A stretch of DNA of 64,000 nt from Gnetum montanum (GCA_015680685.1 MNCI01011132.1:138864-202863); one strand, 5' to 3'; numbered from the stretch's first letter, positions 45,361 through 58,041 are shown. Numbers and translations are program-made. The notes: generated by a model from the sequence alone, not told the origin.

Positions 45361-46977
45361 TGACCACCATAGACAACCATTGACTTTGTTCAAACTTGAA
45401 AAATATAAAGATTTTTTGAATGAAATTAGGATCAAATGAAAGCTCAAAAGGTGAAGAATAGTATGCAAACATGAGAAGAGTGTGTTGGAGCTCAAAAATT
45501 TAAAAAAATGGAGAAAAAATGATTTAGGGGATGAATCGAATAAAATGTTAAGGAGTACTAAGTAGAATACTTAATGTAATATGTGAAAGATAGGATTGTA
45601 GTAATGTAAAAGGTAAGGAACCTTAACTAATCAAACTAAGAGTTATGTAAGTGGGTCCTCCCCATAGCAGACTCATGCTATTTTTTCCCTTGCATAATCT
45701 CAACTGAGTTCATGGACCCCGCACTCAATTTTATCCCAATGGTCATGAAAAGTTAAGGACCAACCAAAAAGAATCTATCTAAGAATTCAAACACATTAGA
45801 ACAAGACATAGAGCATAACATAGAACCTGATAGTGAGGTGAGTTATGGTAGCATGGATGGATGATGTAGAAGGTGGAATGGAATTTCAAATTGAGATCAT
45901 AAGAAGTCCCTTGTGGAATTTGTGTTTAAAATGACCTAGGAAGATTCATCCTTAGTTCAAACCAAAACCATCTACTTTTAATGACTTCACATTGCCACCC
46001 TAAGACTGATCCATCCACATTAGACACATGAGTGCTTCCACAAGACAACCATCATTCTATAAGGAGAAGAAAAGAGAGAAGTAGGAAGTGAGAGAGGACC
46101 TTAGTTAGAGGTGACTTTCAAGCTTAGGTGCATTTCTTTCTAGTTTCATAACTAGTGCTTGTAGCCTGTTTATTTGTCCAAGGGATGTTCTTTGAATTTC
46201 CATTGTTTTTTTTTTAAATGGGAACCACACCATGCAAGGACTTATTTGTGTACTGTGTCTAAGGGGTGTGCTTTGAATTTCCATCATTTTTTTGGATGGG
46301 AACCACACCATGCGAAGACTTATTTGACTTCCTATTAGTGGTTGAAATGGAATGATAAGAAGTCCATAAAAAACTCTCAAGAACTCAAGCAAGTAGAAGA
46401 GTACAAAGAGTATTAAGTCCCCTTGAATTCATGCCCTTTACAAACCTTTGAATCCTTCCTAAATCCAGAACTACTAAGGTCACAGATTGATTAAAAGTTG
46501 CTTTAATGGAAGGGATCTCAAATTTCTAGAATAAGTAAAACCATAGAGTTTATCGAATGGGTAGATGATATGGACTCACTACCTATTCCATGAAAAATAA
46601 ACCATGTCAAAGTCATCACACATCAGAATTCAAAAATAGAAACCAAATATTAATAATCACAACATTAAGCACAAACCATCATTAGTAAATAGCAACAACA
46701 ACATTGTGTCTTGTGGCAATAAAGTAATTTTATTAGCAAAAATGAGAAAATATCACACTTGAATGAAACAAAACAAAGTAAAAAATATGAAAAAATGTAA
46801 AAGAATCAAGAAATGTTCAAAGATAATAACAATGGTGTAAATTTAGAAAAATCTGAAAATCAAAAATTTGTAAAATAAATAACTTATAAAATTAAAAAAA
46901 TGTGGAAAAAAAAATGTAGAAAAACTAAGAAGCCATATGGATTATTAGCATGGATGGCCATCTCCTACATTAATGAT

Positions 46978-47063
46978 TTGGAAGGAGAAGATCCAAAAAA
47001 TGGAATGTGGTTGTCCATCNGTTGGAAGGAGAAGATCCAAAAAATGGAATGTGATTGTCCATC
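46978..47063. repeat. 42-bp direct repeat around an undetermined base
   Basis: A segment from TTGGAAGGAGAAGATCC to GTCCATC occurs twice (46,978-47,019 and 47,022-47,063), separated by N and G. A1 has no such doubling in the matching region. It looks like a gap joined with overlapping ends in the assembly. Confidence 0.75.
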
Positions 47064-47179
47064 CATCAAGGTGGTAATTACACTAGCCTGTCTTGGCTCT
47101 AGGAAAGGTTTTACTTGTTGGATGTTGACCAACTGCTTTTTACTTGGCTTTTTAGGTTTATAGAATAATATGATCCCAA

Positions 47180-48240
47180 AGGAAAAGGTTTGATTAATTA
47201 TATAAGGTATCTCCCAAAATTTTGAGAATTTTTCCTTCTAAGGTACATGTGTGGGATTCCAATAGAGAACCTTATCTTCTAGTTAAAGTTTTACCTTTTG
47301 TATTCTTAGGTCATGATGTTGCTTGCAGAATGCCTTGTGCACCTCATTTAAAGATAAGGCCACTAATTAGTTCTAATCTAGCATATTTAGGTTGATCAAT
47401 CTTTCTTTTTGTGCTAAACTTAGATTAAGATCTAGGTCACAGGCTATTGAGAGTGTACGAAGCTTAGATTGAATTAGGAGCATTGGAAGTTTTTCGTACA
47501 TCAACTCATAGGTAGAGTAGCCAATAGGAAGTTTCCATGTTAAAAAATAAGCCTAGAGGACATCATTAAGTTTTATACCTCAATATTTCCTATATTTTCT
47601 AATGGTTTGTGTTAGTATTTTGTGATCTCCTAGTTAGTTATCTCTACTTGACCATTGGCTTGGGGGTGGTAGGGTGTTGTTAATTTATGTTCAACCCCCA
47701 AGCGTTGCATTAACTTTTTAAAAGTAGCACTTGTGAAATGAGTTCCATTGTTAAAAATTAGTGAATGTGGCACTCCAAACCTATTTACAATATTTTTTTA
47801 AATAAATCTAGTAGTAGTGGATGATGTACAATTAGTAACAATTACTACTTCTACCCATTTTATGTAGTAGTCAACTGCTAAGATAATATATGCCTTTCTA
47901 TCGAACATGGGTGTGATAGGACCCATGAAGTTAACACCACATATGTCAAAAGGTTGTAGTGGTTGAATCCATTGTTAAGGACTTTCCATGCAAGCGGTCA
48001 TCCCCCCATCTCATTAACAATATTCACAAGATTTAAGAAACTAGTGGGCATCCTTGAATATTGTAGGCCAATAGTATCTTGCCATTAGGATTTTTATGAC
48101 CATGCATCTCCCTACATAGTGACCTCTATAAGGTCCTTCATGAGCATCTTGGAGAATGTGTAGTTGATCTTTGTTAGGGACACACCAACAAATCAGGCCA
48201 ACGGTGCACACCTTGTAGAGATGTTTGTTGATTTCCATGA
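47180..48240 (-). pseudogene. Integrase of A2
   Basis: On the - strand: zinc-binding start KDQLHILQDAHEGPYRGHYV, ARYYWPTIFKDAHQFLKSCE, core FDICGVNFMGPITPMF (first Asp here Asn), VDYYIKWVEVVIV, FGVPHSLIFNNGTHFTS (second Asp also Asn), LGVEHKLTTPYHPQANGQVE (Glu kept), then a degraded C-terminus to about 47,180. The order and motifs fit Athila-like integrases. Both Asp to Asn changes are G to A on the coding strand, in keeping with decay. Confidence 0.88.
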
Positions 48241-48429
48241 AGTATTTGGCTTGATGAAGAAACTATTACTTCTTTCTAATGTCAAGATCTTATGGAATCT
48301 CTTGAGTGAGAAGATATGTGAGGATACCATTGTACCATGTTATTTCTATGAGTGTTTATTCATTTATTGCTCCTATAAAGAGGATTTTTTCCTCCTCTTT
48401 AGAGAGTGGGCTTTCCTCTTTATTATCCC

Positions 48430-49700
48430 ATCTTAAGTAAGAGAGGTGATTATCAATCACATTCTCAGTCCCTTTTTGATCTACCAGCATGATATCAAAT
48501 TCTTGTAAGATCACAAGCCATCATATGACATAAGGGCTCACCATTGTCTTATTCATGAGGAAGCATATTATACTATGATTCATTTGCATAAATACTTTGT
48601 AGTTAAGCACATAGTAGCTAAACTTTTCTGAAGCATACACCATGGCCATTAATTCTTTTTTCATGGTTGTGTAATTTAACTATGCTTCCATAATGCTTTT
48701 TCTCATGTAGTGAATGTATTATGGGTGTTTCTTATTGTCTATTTGCATGAGCACTACTCCCAAGGCATAGTTAGATGCATCCATTATGATGTGAAAGGGT
48801 TTGGACTAGTCTAGTTCTTATAGGATTGGTATTTCTATGAGTTTTTATTTTAACTATTGGAATGCATGTTTACATTTCTTGGTCCAAATGAAAGACACAT
48901 CTTTCTTTGTAAGTTCTACCAATGGTTTTTCTATCTTAAAGAAATTCCATATGAATCACTAGTAGTAGCCAATGTGTCCAAGAAATGACCAAAAATATTT
49001 AACTCTCTCTGGTTGACATGTTATTCCTTGGATGACCCTTATCTTTTTTGGGTCTAACTCAATCCCTTTTTGTGAAATTCAGTGCCCTAACATAATGTCT
49101 TCTTGGACCATGAGATGGCTCTTTTTCTAGTTGAGCCACATGTTTGTTTCAACAGATCTCTTCAATACTTGCTTAAGGTGGTCCAAGGCTTGCTCAAATG
49201 TAGCTCCATAGGTGGAAAAGTCATCCATGAATATTTCCATACCACTATTGATCTACTGTTGAAAAATACTAAGGACTAGGTGTTGAAATGTTGCAAGGGA
49301 ATTGCACAGATTGAATGGCATATTACAATATGCAAAAGTCCCCCAGGGACTCATGAATGTTGTCTTGGACTGATTTTCTCTGGTAATTTGGATTTGGTTA
49401 TAGCCATTATAACCATCCAAGAAGCTATAATAACAATGCCCAAATATGATATCCAACACTTGATCCACAAATGGCAATGGAAAATAATCTTTAAATGTTG
49501 CCATATTTGATAGCTTGAAGTTAATGCAGATCCACCGTTTGCCACGTTTCTTGGAAATAATTATGAGTGGGCTAATCCATTTACTATCCATGATGGGATA
49601 GATGAACCTGACCTTGAGGAGTTCAATTTTCTCCTTGATGATTTGTTTCAATTTGGGGTTTAGTCACCTCTTTAGCTACCTTCTAGGCTTCATGGCTAGG
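48430..49700 (-). pseudogene. Reverse transcriptase and RNase H of A2
   Basis: The open piece 49,651-49,253 codes KVRFIYPIMDSKWISPLIII, RWICINFKLSN, FKDYFPLPFVDQVLDII, GHCYYSFLDGYNGYNQIQIT, TTFMSPWGTFAYCNMPFNLC and ATFQHLVLSIF. FLDGYNGYNQI with a following FAYxxMPF is characteristic of the Athila lineage. The YxDD part and the connection follow at about 49,230-49,000, and RNase H at about 48,900-48,440, both with many stops. The same order is seen in A3 at 61,270-60,000. Confidence 0.88.
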
Positions 49701-50269
49701 TTGATGTAAATGCGATGTTGGCATATCCTTGGATTGATTCATGTTAGCTTAGGATATGACCAAGCAAAGGCTATTGACCATTTGTTAACCACCTTTAACA
49801 ACTTTTCTTTTTGTTGAGGAGCAAGTTTGGCATTAAGTATGACCAGTTTACCATTATTTAAAAATGCATATTCCATGCCAGATGGTAACATTTTTAGCTC
49901 TAGGGGCTCCTACTTGAAGTTATTAGGGATTTCCAACTCCCCAATAGGTATCATCATCTTCTTAGAGAGTCGGGAATGAACTTGTTCAAGTTTGTCCATG
50001 CCTTCAACATAAGCACATGTTAGGCTCTTATTTGGTTCCATGCATAATGTGCTACTATTAGAGTAAGTTATCAACCATTAGGTGCCCTTCCTATTTTTTG
50101 GCTGTTGTGTATAGACACCTTTGAATATTGATTTCTTGTGCACACTGATTGCATGCTTTAATGTATGTACTTTTGATGGATCAAATCTTTTTCATGTAAT
50201 TGCATCCATTATCACTATATGTGATGGATGGAATATGCTTCTTCTCTATCTTTCCCAATTCATTTTCTT
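49701..50269 (-). other. Protease to reverse transcriptase linker of A2
   Basis: A decayed coding region of the polyprotein. Fragments on the - strand are Lys/Leu-rich (for example the part near 49,990-49,900 with a PxxxExPP-like start of the RT domain). No separate gene. Confidence 0.5.
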
Positions 50270-50640
50270 TATATATTTCTAGAGAGAGATCCCATATGCC
50301 CATATGTGCATCGACCATGCTTAACTAACCTCTTTCCATAATGATGGGGAAGTCACTTTTGTAGTTTTCAACCTTGATCACTAGAAAATCAGCAAGATAG
50401 GACGACCCACAAACTATGGTTACAATGTCTTCTACTAATCCTAGAGGGATAGTAATTGACTAATCTACCAATTCTAGATGGATGTTACTCTTCTTGAGAG
50501 GTGGTAGGTTCCAAATCTTGTACAAGTCATGGGAGATCAGATTAACTCCAGAACTAGGATTAAGAAGAGCCTTACATGGCTAATGTCTAGCGATCTACAG
50601 GTAAATGAGTGGACTTCTTGAGTTAGATCTTTTCATGGAA
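50270..50640 (-). pseudogene. Aspartic protease of A2
   Basis: On the - strand: KALLNPSSGVNLISHDLYKI (the loop is DxGSG in active relatives; Asp is Asn and Gly is Ser here), NLPPLKKSNIHLELVD, ITIPLGLVEDIVTIVCGSS and FPIIMERG.LSMVDAHMGI. This is the gypsy retropepsin pattern, with the ILGRPWL-type end. It would process the polyprotein. It matches the A3 remains at 61,920-62,230. Confidence 0.78.
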
Positions 50641-53110
50641 ATATTACCAGCCTTGATCTAATCAAAAATAGCATGAGTTAGCATCATAGTGCGAATCCGA
50701 GGTGGCAGTTGGTTTGGAAGGCACTCAAATGTATTTGATGTAGAGGATGAGGGTATTGAAAATACAAGATGATTAGCCAAACGAGATTGTGAAAGTTCAA
50801 GAGGACTGTTGGGTTAGAAGAAGGATCTTTTTCTGGATCCACTCAACTAGAAAGTCAATTGAGAATGTACAACCCTCGTAGCATTTCATTGTTGCAGTTG
50901 TGGAGGAATCTCATCCTACATGGATGGAGCAGGAGGTAAGTAGGTTGAAGGTGGAGGTGTGTGTGCAGATGAATGTGGAGGGTGGTATGGATATGGGTTT
51001 TCCTCTCTAGTAGATTATGAATGTGTTTGGTGGTACTCTAGAGGATAATAGTGATGCTAAAATGAAGTATGACTTGCAAAACTTCTTGGGAAGATGAGTT
51101 GTTAAACATAGTACCCATATGGATATGGTTTCCTATAACGCTACTGCTACCTTGGTGGTGGCATTTCCCATGATTATGGATGGTACCATTGTTGGTATTT
51201 TTCATAAGGTTGTGGAGGAGCTCCCCTTGCGTAGTAATCTTGTTGTTGTTGGTGGAATTACCTTAGATTTCCTTGAGGATAAGGTAATTGTCTAGGTGCT
51301 TACCTATGTGCTAGTTGAGAATTCAATGCATATGTCCCAAACTCTTGTAAGTGTGAAACCATAGGGAAAAAACCCTTTGTATGTTCATACTGAAAAATGT
51401 CACAGTCAATTTCATCATCAGAGTTAGTTTTTACAACTTCCTCTATAGTTGTAGCTTTGCCTTTACCTCTTTGGTAGGCATGTTCAACTTCTTTTGACCT
51501 CCTACAGTTATGATCACTATTTTTCTCTTTAGATTCTTTAGATATCTTCATAGTAGTTTGAAATTTTTCATCCAAGGAGTCCCATAATTTATCAAACTTT
51601 ACTAAAATATTAGAAATATATTTTTGGATGGGCAAGGTTTTCCTATTCACAATTTTATTGAGCAGTGACTTCTCCTCGTCACAAACATGGACCTCCTATT
51701 TCCTGATGGAAGGGTTCCTATTATACTCTTTTGCACTTTCCCTTTTTCATAGCTCACCTTCTTCTTTTGCTACCTGCTCAATTATCCTTTGGATCTAATA
51801 AGCTCTTAGTTCAGACAATCTTTCTTAGGCATACACCCCAAGGGTTCTTCTAGTTCCTACTCTAAGCCCATCTATGATGTGGCAAAGTTTTTCCCTTTGA
51901 TAATAATCATGGCCAAGGCATTAGTGTAAGAGTGAATAGTACCTACCAATGGTGGCATCCAAGGATGAATGTGTTCCCTATTTATTTCCTTGGATTTTCC
52001 TTCTCAAATTAGATACTTTGGAGAACATTTAATATTTATCAATGAATAACTCCAACATGGTACTCCATCTACAAATAGATTCCAACTCCAAGGACTAGTA
52101 CTAGCTTTCAGCTTCCTTGATGAGTGTCTTGGGGAAGAGCTTGAGTTTCTACAATTCATTTTCTATGTTCTATAGGGAATAGGCATCATGGAAAGCTTGT
52201 AGATGTGTTTGTAGATTAGAATTGTAACCCCCTCAAATATTGGGATATTATTCATGTCTAAGCACTTGATTTGGCTATCTTTCCTATGCCTAGTTGGAAC
52301 TCTTACTACCTCTACAATGTTGAGCATACTTTGAGTTGTTAAAAAAGGTCATCATCATCATTGCATCAATGACATTGATGATGGTTTCAGCCACCCCTTC
52401 ATTCTTGGTGGCCTTCATAGTCATTGTTGTTTCATTGATCATCTTCATTATGATTATTTTGATGACGACTTCTATGAGAATTGAAAGATGAAGAGGAATG
52501 CTTGGAATCAAATGAAAAGGATGAAGAGGAATGTGGGCCACCACCACCATCGTAGTGTCTACCATCACTTTTTTGCTCATTATGACCACTGTCCTTGGAT
52601 CCCATTTTATTGTGATGTTTGCCCAAGTCCCTACCTTGGTTGTCACTTTTTCTAAACCTAATTTATGAATAGAGGATCATAGGTTTAGGGTTGCACCCTT
52701 GTCACCAATAACTAGGGGTGGAGAATCTTCATGTTGAGAACCTTCAAAGGGAGGATCCTCATTGTCATCTTGGTTTAGTAGGAACAAGGGATTAGTATAA
52801 TGTTTTCCCTTTGTAGCCTCATGGAGCTTTTCCTGATGTTGATCTCAGTTGCATTGTGTTTCAATGGGACAATAGTTCCAAGTATCATAACCATTCACAA
52901 TGTATTCTTCATGAAGATCTGCAATGCCCATCTTCTTAAGGGTTTGAAATAGCATCTTGGGCACAGATTGATCAAGAGGCAAGACAATGTTGCCTTTCAT
53001 ATCACGCCATCATAGTTGTTTATCCTAATGTAGGATGAAGGTGAAGTCTGGTACATACTAATATGGATGAGTATATACCACTTTGCACTCTTGTGGGACT
53101 GGTAGTTTGA
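50641..53110 (-). pseudogene. gag of A2
   Basis: On the - strand, reading from about 53,010: GNIVLPLDQSVPKMLFQTLK, GIADLHEEYIVNGYDTWNYC (N-terminal part of a type I do not know), then a Ser/His/Asn-rich stretch (52,626-52,432, HSSSSFSFDSKHSSSS), a decayed core with MNNIPIFEG near 52,250, a Lys/Glu-rich part (51,650-51,300: MNRKTLPIQKYISNILVKFD...) and a Tyr/Gln/Pro-rich tail around 51,100-50,900. Several frames and many stops. The MNRK...LVKFDKLWDS part is well matched by A3 at 63,391-63,167, which confirms that it was coding. Confidence 0.7.
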
Positions 53111-53287
53111 CATCTTCATGTTTGTGGAAAGAATAAGACATAAATGAATAAAATTATAAATGTGCTTAGTAGTTTCTATGTTATTGAGAGTGATGTTGAT
53201 CTTGAGTTTGTCCAATAATATGAATAATATTCACTAATCCTACATAGAACATATTTCAAAAAACAAAGTCCTCAAAAATAATGTTAA
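53111..53287 (-). other. 5' leader of A2
   Basis: The sequence between the LTR and the first gag coding. On the - strand it starts TTAACATTATTTTTGAGGAC. No good match to a common plant tRNA primer site could be seen. Confidence 0.5.
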
Positions 53288-54180
53288 TGATGAGTGGCAA
53301 GGTACCCCTATGCCCAACCATACAACTCACAAGTGTTCATGCATGATCTAGTGGAATTCCATAGACTTTTTAGTTTTCAGTGCACTAGCCTTCTAAGAAG
53401 TGAATCTTTACCTTAAGATCAATGGTTGTCTTCTCAATTACACTTGTAAAGTACACTAGTATGGTCAAGTGTAATTGGGGCATTTGATTTTCATCATTTT
53501 ATATTTTATGGTTTGGTATTCAAAGGAAGATAAAAGTAATTGGGTTACCTAATTCTTTTAACTAATTACTAGTATCTAACTTGTCATCACATAAGCATCC
53601 GGTCCCACTTTTTGCACACATCCTAAACCCACATATCCACTGCTAGGTTACCAAGTGTTACACTATTGGGTGTACCAAATAATAATGCTCCTAGGATTAC
53701 CAAGTGAATATGTGTTATGCTCGAAGTGGTCATACTTATGTGTTTAATCTATCTTTCTTAATTGCTTTATTAACTTAATTATTGAAAAATATTTAACAAA
53801 TAATGGAAAACATTTAATAAATAATTGAAAATATTAAATGCATAGATAGAATATTTAATCTATTCAAAGTACTACAAGGTTTATTAGAAAGCTTATCTTT
53901 ATTACTGCACACACTGTTGTGCTCAGGTACAACAATGCTTAAATAAAGATTTGTACACTCAATGACTCCTACTGTGGACACTTCGGAGAAAAATTCTAAC
54001 TCTTAAATGAAAAAATTATAAGAGCTTCACTGCAACTAAAATCTTAATTACCATAAATGCAGTTGGTGGATGCATATTTATAGTCGAATGTAGACATTGT
54101 GTTGATGGGACCTCATCGATGCATGATGCAATGTGTTGATGAGGCCTTGTTGATGCATCTGACAAAACTGCAACTCATCA
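53288..54180 (-). repeat. 5' LTR of A2 (893 bp)
   Basis: Left edge TGATGAGT, right edge ACTCATCA: the 8-bp inverted repeat is perfect here. The TATA box on the - strand is the complement of 54,075-54,082. GAGGCC motifs lie at about 54,095-54,160. It pairs with 22,061-22,978. Confidence 0.93.
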
Positions 54181-54201
54181 GCTAGGATTTAGATCACTTA
54201 C

Positions 54202-54299
54202 ATTTGAGCCTTGGAAGGGAGTGAATAGTGTTGTGGTAGTCTCGTACAACCATTGGTCCCATCCATAGACCCTTGTTTGCTATTGCTACCACTTGCCAT
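54202..54299 (-). pseudogene. Exon 1 of the T2 opposite-strand gene
   Basis: ATG at 54,299-54,297, then MASGSNSKQGSMDGTNGCTR..., polar like exon 1 of the T1 gene. It ends at a consensus donor GTAAGT (54,201-54,196). A TATA-like TCTATAAAC lies upstream near 54,334-54,342. The intron begins here and is cut 16 bases later by the A2 insertion. Confidence 0.6.
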
Positions 54300-54940
54300 C
54301 ACTTACTTCTTACTTAGTTTCATTATTGTTTATAGATCATAGCTCTTCTTTTGCATTATTTTTTAAATTGCACTATTGGAAATAAGAGCGTCCATGCTAA
54401 ATTTTCCTTTTTCATTTTTTATATAGCCTATAGAAACAAGAAATATTTTTATAGAGTTTTGATGCATGATGTTTTGACATCATTTAACTTTGATGTTTTA
54501 TGTCATTTCTTTTTTAAAAATCTTTTGAAAGATAATTTTCTAATTCAAGCTCATGTGAACATGGCTTCCTATCTAGTATCTCTACTTCAACCCAATATAT
54601 TGAGCTATCATACAAACCAGGTATGTTGAGTTCTAGATCTCTTTTTGATTGACTTAGAATTAGGATCAACTTCCCTTATATCCACTTTAGATATCACAAA
54701 GGATTCATTACTTCCTTAATTGGACCTCTTTCCTTGATTGAGAGCCTCTTTTAATGAATGATCACCTAATTGACTTACTAATACTAAGGCATAAGGATAC
54801 ATAAATAAACTCTTTAGCTTAATGCTCTTGTTTTCAAAGACCTTTGGATAGTTATCTTAACAACTTTGCAAAAACATTAAATTACTTTTACTTAGGAATA
54901 TAGTAATAAGAATAGTCTAGATCCTAAGATGGTATAATAT
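54300..54940. other. T2 spacer between opposite-strand gene and reverse transcriptase
   Basis: By position it holds the promoter of the opposite-strand gene on the - strand and the start of the reverse transcriptase polyprotein on the + strand. A 92-codon open frame at 54,351-54,629 has no known feature. Confidence 0.4.
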
Positions 54941-55690
54941 AATTTCATTTTGAAAGAAGATTCTAAACTTGTTAAATAAAAGATTAGGAAGATTTGTCAA
55001 GCTATAGATCTTACTATAAAAGAAGAGATTGCTAAACTCTAAAATGATGGATTTATTCATTTTACTGACTATTCTAATTAGGCTTTTGACATAGTTGTGG
55101 TTTCCAAAAAGAATGGTGGCATTCATATATACATTGATTTTTAGGACCTTAACAAGGTTGCTCTTAGGGATGATTATCCTTTACCAAACATCAGTCAACT
55201 CATAGATTCTATAGCTGGCCATGCTCTTCTATACTTTATGGATGGGCTTTTTTAGTTATAATTAAATCTAGATAAATTTAAATCACCATCAATGTACCAC
55301 TTTCATGACATCTTGGAAAACATTGTGCTACACTAAACTACCCTTTATACTTAAGAATTCTAGATCTAGCTATTAATAAGACATGACTTTCATTTTCAAT
55401 AATATGATGTTCAAAATAGTTAGCAATTATGTTGATGATTTAATTATCGAATCTATCCTAGTAACTAACCACACTTTTGACATAGATTAGGTCTTAACTT
55501 ACTATGACAAGTTTAACTTCCATGTTACTCACAAGAAGTGTGGCTTTAGAGTTCTTGTAAGATGTAAGGTTACATTGTATCTTAGAACGACATAGTGATT
55601 GATCCTAATATGATTAAAGCTATCTTAGATCTTGTATCACCTAAAAACATTAAGATATACATATCTTATAAAATCATCTTCAATTAATAT
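54941..55690 (+). pseudogene. Reverse transcriptase of T2
   Basis: KEEIAKL.NDGFIHFTDYSN, VVSKKNGGIHIYIDF.DLNK, LRDDYPLPNISQLIDSIAGH, ALLYFMDGLF, then frameshifts; the catalytic YVDD is at 55,428-55,439 (NYVDDLIIES), followed by a decayed thumb part. This is the Tat-type pattern, as in T1. Mostly TAG and TAA stops. Confidence 0.85.
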
Positions 55691-56680
55691 GTTATTCTAT
55701 CTTCAACCTTATTGATTTTTTTATCCTTTAACTCACTTCGCAAATCTACTTCTTTCATCTAGGATGAGGGATGTCAAAAGACCTTTGACTCTATTAAGGA
55801 ATTTTTAACTACTCTTTTCATTTTATGCTCTTTAAAATTTAATCAACCTGTCCCACCATTCTATATCTACTATGGTTTCTCAAAGGTGAGAAGGTGGTGT
55901 TTATCTTCCCATATATTAAATATCTAATTCTTTCTCAAATTATAAAACTAGGTATTATGACATTAAAAAATCTTGTTTAAGTCTTTTTTTTTTCTCTTAA
56001 AAAGTGGAGGTATTACCTTTTAAATGCTAATGTATTTTTATTTGCAAGGATAACATTCTTAAAGTCTTTACTGATAATCCCTTTAATAATCACTACTTAG
56101 CTCATTGGAAGAATTTTATTATTAAGTTTGACATTTGTTTTCTATCTTAATATTTCATCAAAGGTCAACCATAGCTGATCTTACTTCTTTTCTAAATCAA
56201 ATAATGTTGTTCATAGTTTACATTTTGATACAGATAATTTTGATTTTATCCTTTATTTCAATGAAGTACATACTTCTTTTGGACTTAGTGTAGCCTATGT
56301 TCTTGTTCTTTCCACTAAACAAGTCCTCTATAGGGCTTATAACCTAATTTTTCATGTACTAGCAATATAGCTAAATATAGGGGCTCTAATACAAGGTCTC
56401 TTGCTAACCTTTTAGAATCAATTCAAAATTATTTTAATTTATGGTGATTCTTAGCTTATGATAAATCAAGTTAGTGGTGAATATGATTGTAAGGCTCTTC
56501 ACTTACTTTGTTGTCAAGAAATAACTAAGGAACTTATTATTTCCTTTTTTTCTTATACTTTGAATCATATTCTATACTCTGAAAACATGCTAGCTAATGT
56601 TTTGGCAATGTTCTTACTATTAGAAAGACTCTTAGTCATCTCACACTTGCTCAAAAGAGGCTTTATGTAAATGTAGTCAA
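55691..56680 (+). pseudogene. RNase H and archaeal-type RNase H of T2
   Basis: The first domain is badly decayed (DSIKEFLTTLFILCSLKF near 55,790; a KKWRYYLLNA-like part near 56,000-56,030). The second domain is clear: SLMINQVSGEYDCKALHLL and FFSYTLNHILYSENMLANVL in the open piece 56,458-56,670, matching the LVVxQVxGEYxxK...HIxRxxNxxADxLA pattern. Two RNase H domains mark the Tat clade. Confidence 0.75.
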
Positions 56681-56789
56681 TACTTTCAATTAATGAATCT
56701 TGATATTTGATATCAAGTTTCTTCTATGAACTTTCTTTTATGATATCTTAATCCTGTGGAGTCTAAGATAATCCTCAAATAAGTTCATT

Positions 56790-57730
56790 TAAAGTTATTA
56801 TGGTGGACACTCAAGATCACACTCCTTGTATGCTTGTATTACTTCCTTAGGCTATTGGCAGCCAACCTTAGCCAAATATGCTTATAATCTAACCAAGACA
56901 TATGATACCTATCAAAGACATGCAATTATTATCTATCTTTCTTTAGAGAAACTTAACATGTCTTAAATCACATGGTACTTTAAAAAATGGATTTTAGATC
57001 TTATTAGTGTTATTAATTCTTCTTCATCTACTGGGTACCATTTTATTCTAACTACAACATAATGTTTTACTAAGTGGATAGAAGTTATTCCTTTGCATTT
57101 GACAAAGTCTTGCTTCATTTTTTATTTCATTCTTGATCACATAATAACTCATTTTAGCGTGTCTCTACAAATTGTAACTAACAATAAGCTTGAGTTTACA
57201 ATCAATCAAGGAGGTAGCCAATTTTTACTCCATGTATCACATCACCCAGTCATTTTTGTTTTCTTATTACCCTCAATCTAATGGTTAAGCTGAATCCACT
57301 AATAAAACTCTCATATGTTTCCTTCATATCATGGTTAATTAAACCCAACACAACTGGCACATATAATTATCTCATGCTTTTTGAATCTACAGTATCTCTT
57401 TTCATATAGCCACTAGTTATACTCCATATTTTCTAACTTATGGTACTTACAAATTGAGCTTTGTATTCAATCTCTTGTGTTACTCTCTATTATTGATGTT
57501 CAAATTTGGATAACAAAAATATGTAATGCATTGATTTAAATCTTTTTGAAGAACAATGATTAGTTGCTCTTCAACATCCATATAAATATCAAGTAGATAT
57601 TTAAACTCACTACTCTAGACATGTTAAAGTTAGAGAGATTCATGAAGATGATCTAGTGTTTTACCATTTTCTGAACTCCAAAGATATAAAGTTCTCCTCC
57701 AACTAGCAAGGTTCTTTTTTGGTGGTTTAA
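56790..57730 (+). pseudogene. Integrase of T2
   Basis: YFKKWILDLISVI with SSSTGYHFILTTT.CFTKWIEVI (first Asp kept), FSVSLQIVTNNKLEF (second Asp now Asn), a YPQSNGQAES-like block near 57,270-57,290 and a decayed C-terminus including HYSRHVKVREIHEDDLV-like remains near 57,610-57,655. Order and motifs match T1. An open piece lies at 57,093-57,281. Confidence 0.78.
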
Positions 57731-58041
57731 TCTTTCTAGAATAACATATATATTTTGTTTGATCTAGGAGGACATCAAATTCTAGATTCCATTAACATAA
57801 GATTTCTAAATTACTACAACATATAGCAAATAAACAACATTGAACCTACTAACTATTTAAGATCGAACATGTGTTTTTAATGAAAGTTTGATTTCTCATC
57901 AACTTGATTTTACCATGACAAGATATGTATTATGTTGGGATAATAGGTTCTCATTATTTCGTATGCTATTTATCCCATTCTACTCTATGTACTCAGCATA
58001 ATTAGTGAGGATTTTTAGTGATTGAATATTTCCTTCCTACA
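57731..58041 (+). other. T2 sequence after integrase
   Basis: AT-rich end of the integrase reading or start of the 3' untranslated part; nothing else is seen. Confidence 0.4.

Larger units (their letters stand above)
45115..47179 (-). other. Rest of A2 spacer between integrase and ORF-X
   Basis: It aligns with the complement of A1 from about 2,450 back to 650. The junction at 45,115-45,119 carries the T1 target duplication. It holds the promoter-like module (45,263-45,360) and an AT-rich block at 46,740-46,920. One undetermined base is at 47,020. No gene is recognised; a 95-codon frame at 46,392-46,105 is not kept in A1. Confidence 0.7.
22061..54180 (-). mobile_element. A2: Athila-like element with both LTRs, interrupted by T1
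   Basis: Without T1 it is 22,061-27,078 plus 45,115-54,180, about 14.1 kb. Flanking duplications are ACTAG (22,056-22,060) and GCTAG (54,181-54,185), one transition apart. Read 5' to 3' on the - strand: LTR (54,180-53,288), gag, protease, reverse transcriptase, RNase H, integrase (to about 47,180), spacer with internal promoter-like module, ORF-X (26,766-23,224), polypurine tract, LTR (22,978-22,061). The lineage rests on FLDGYNGYNQI and DYFPLPFVDQ in the reverse transcriptase. Confidence 0.92.
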
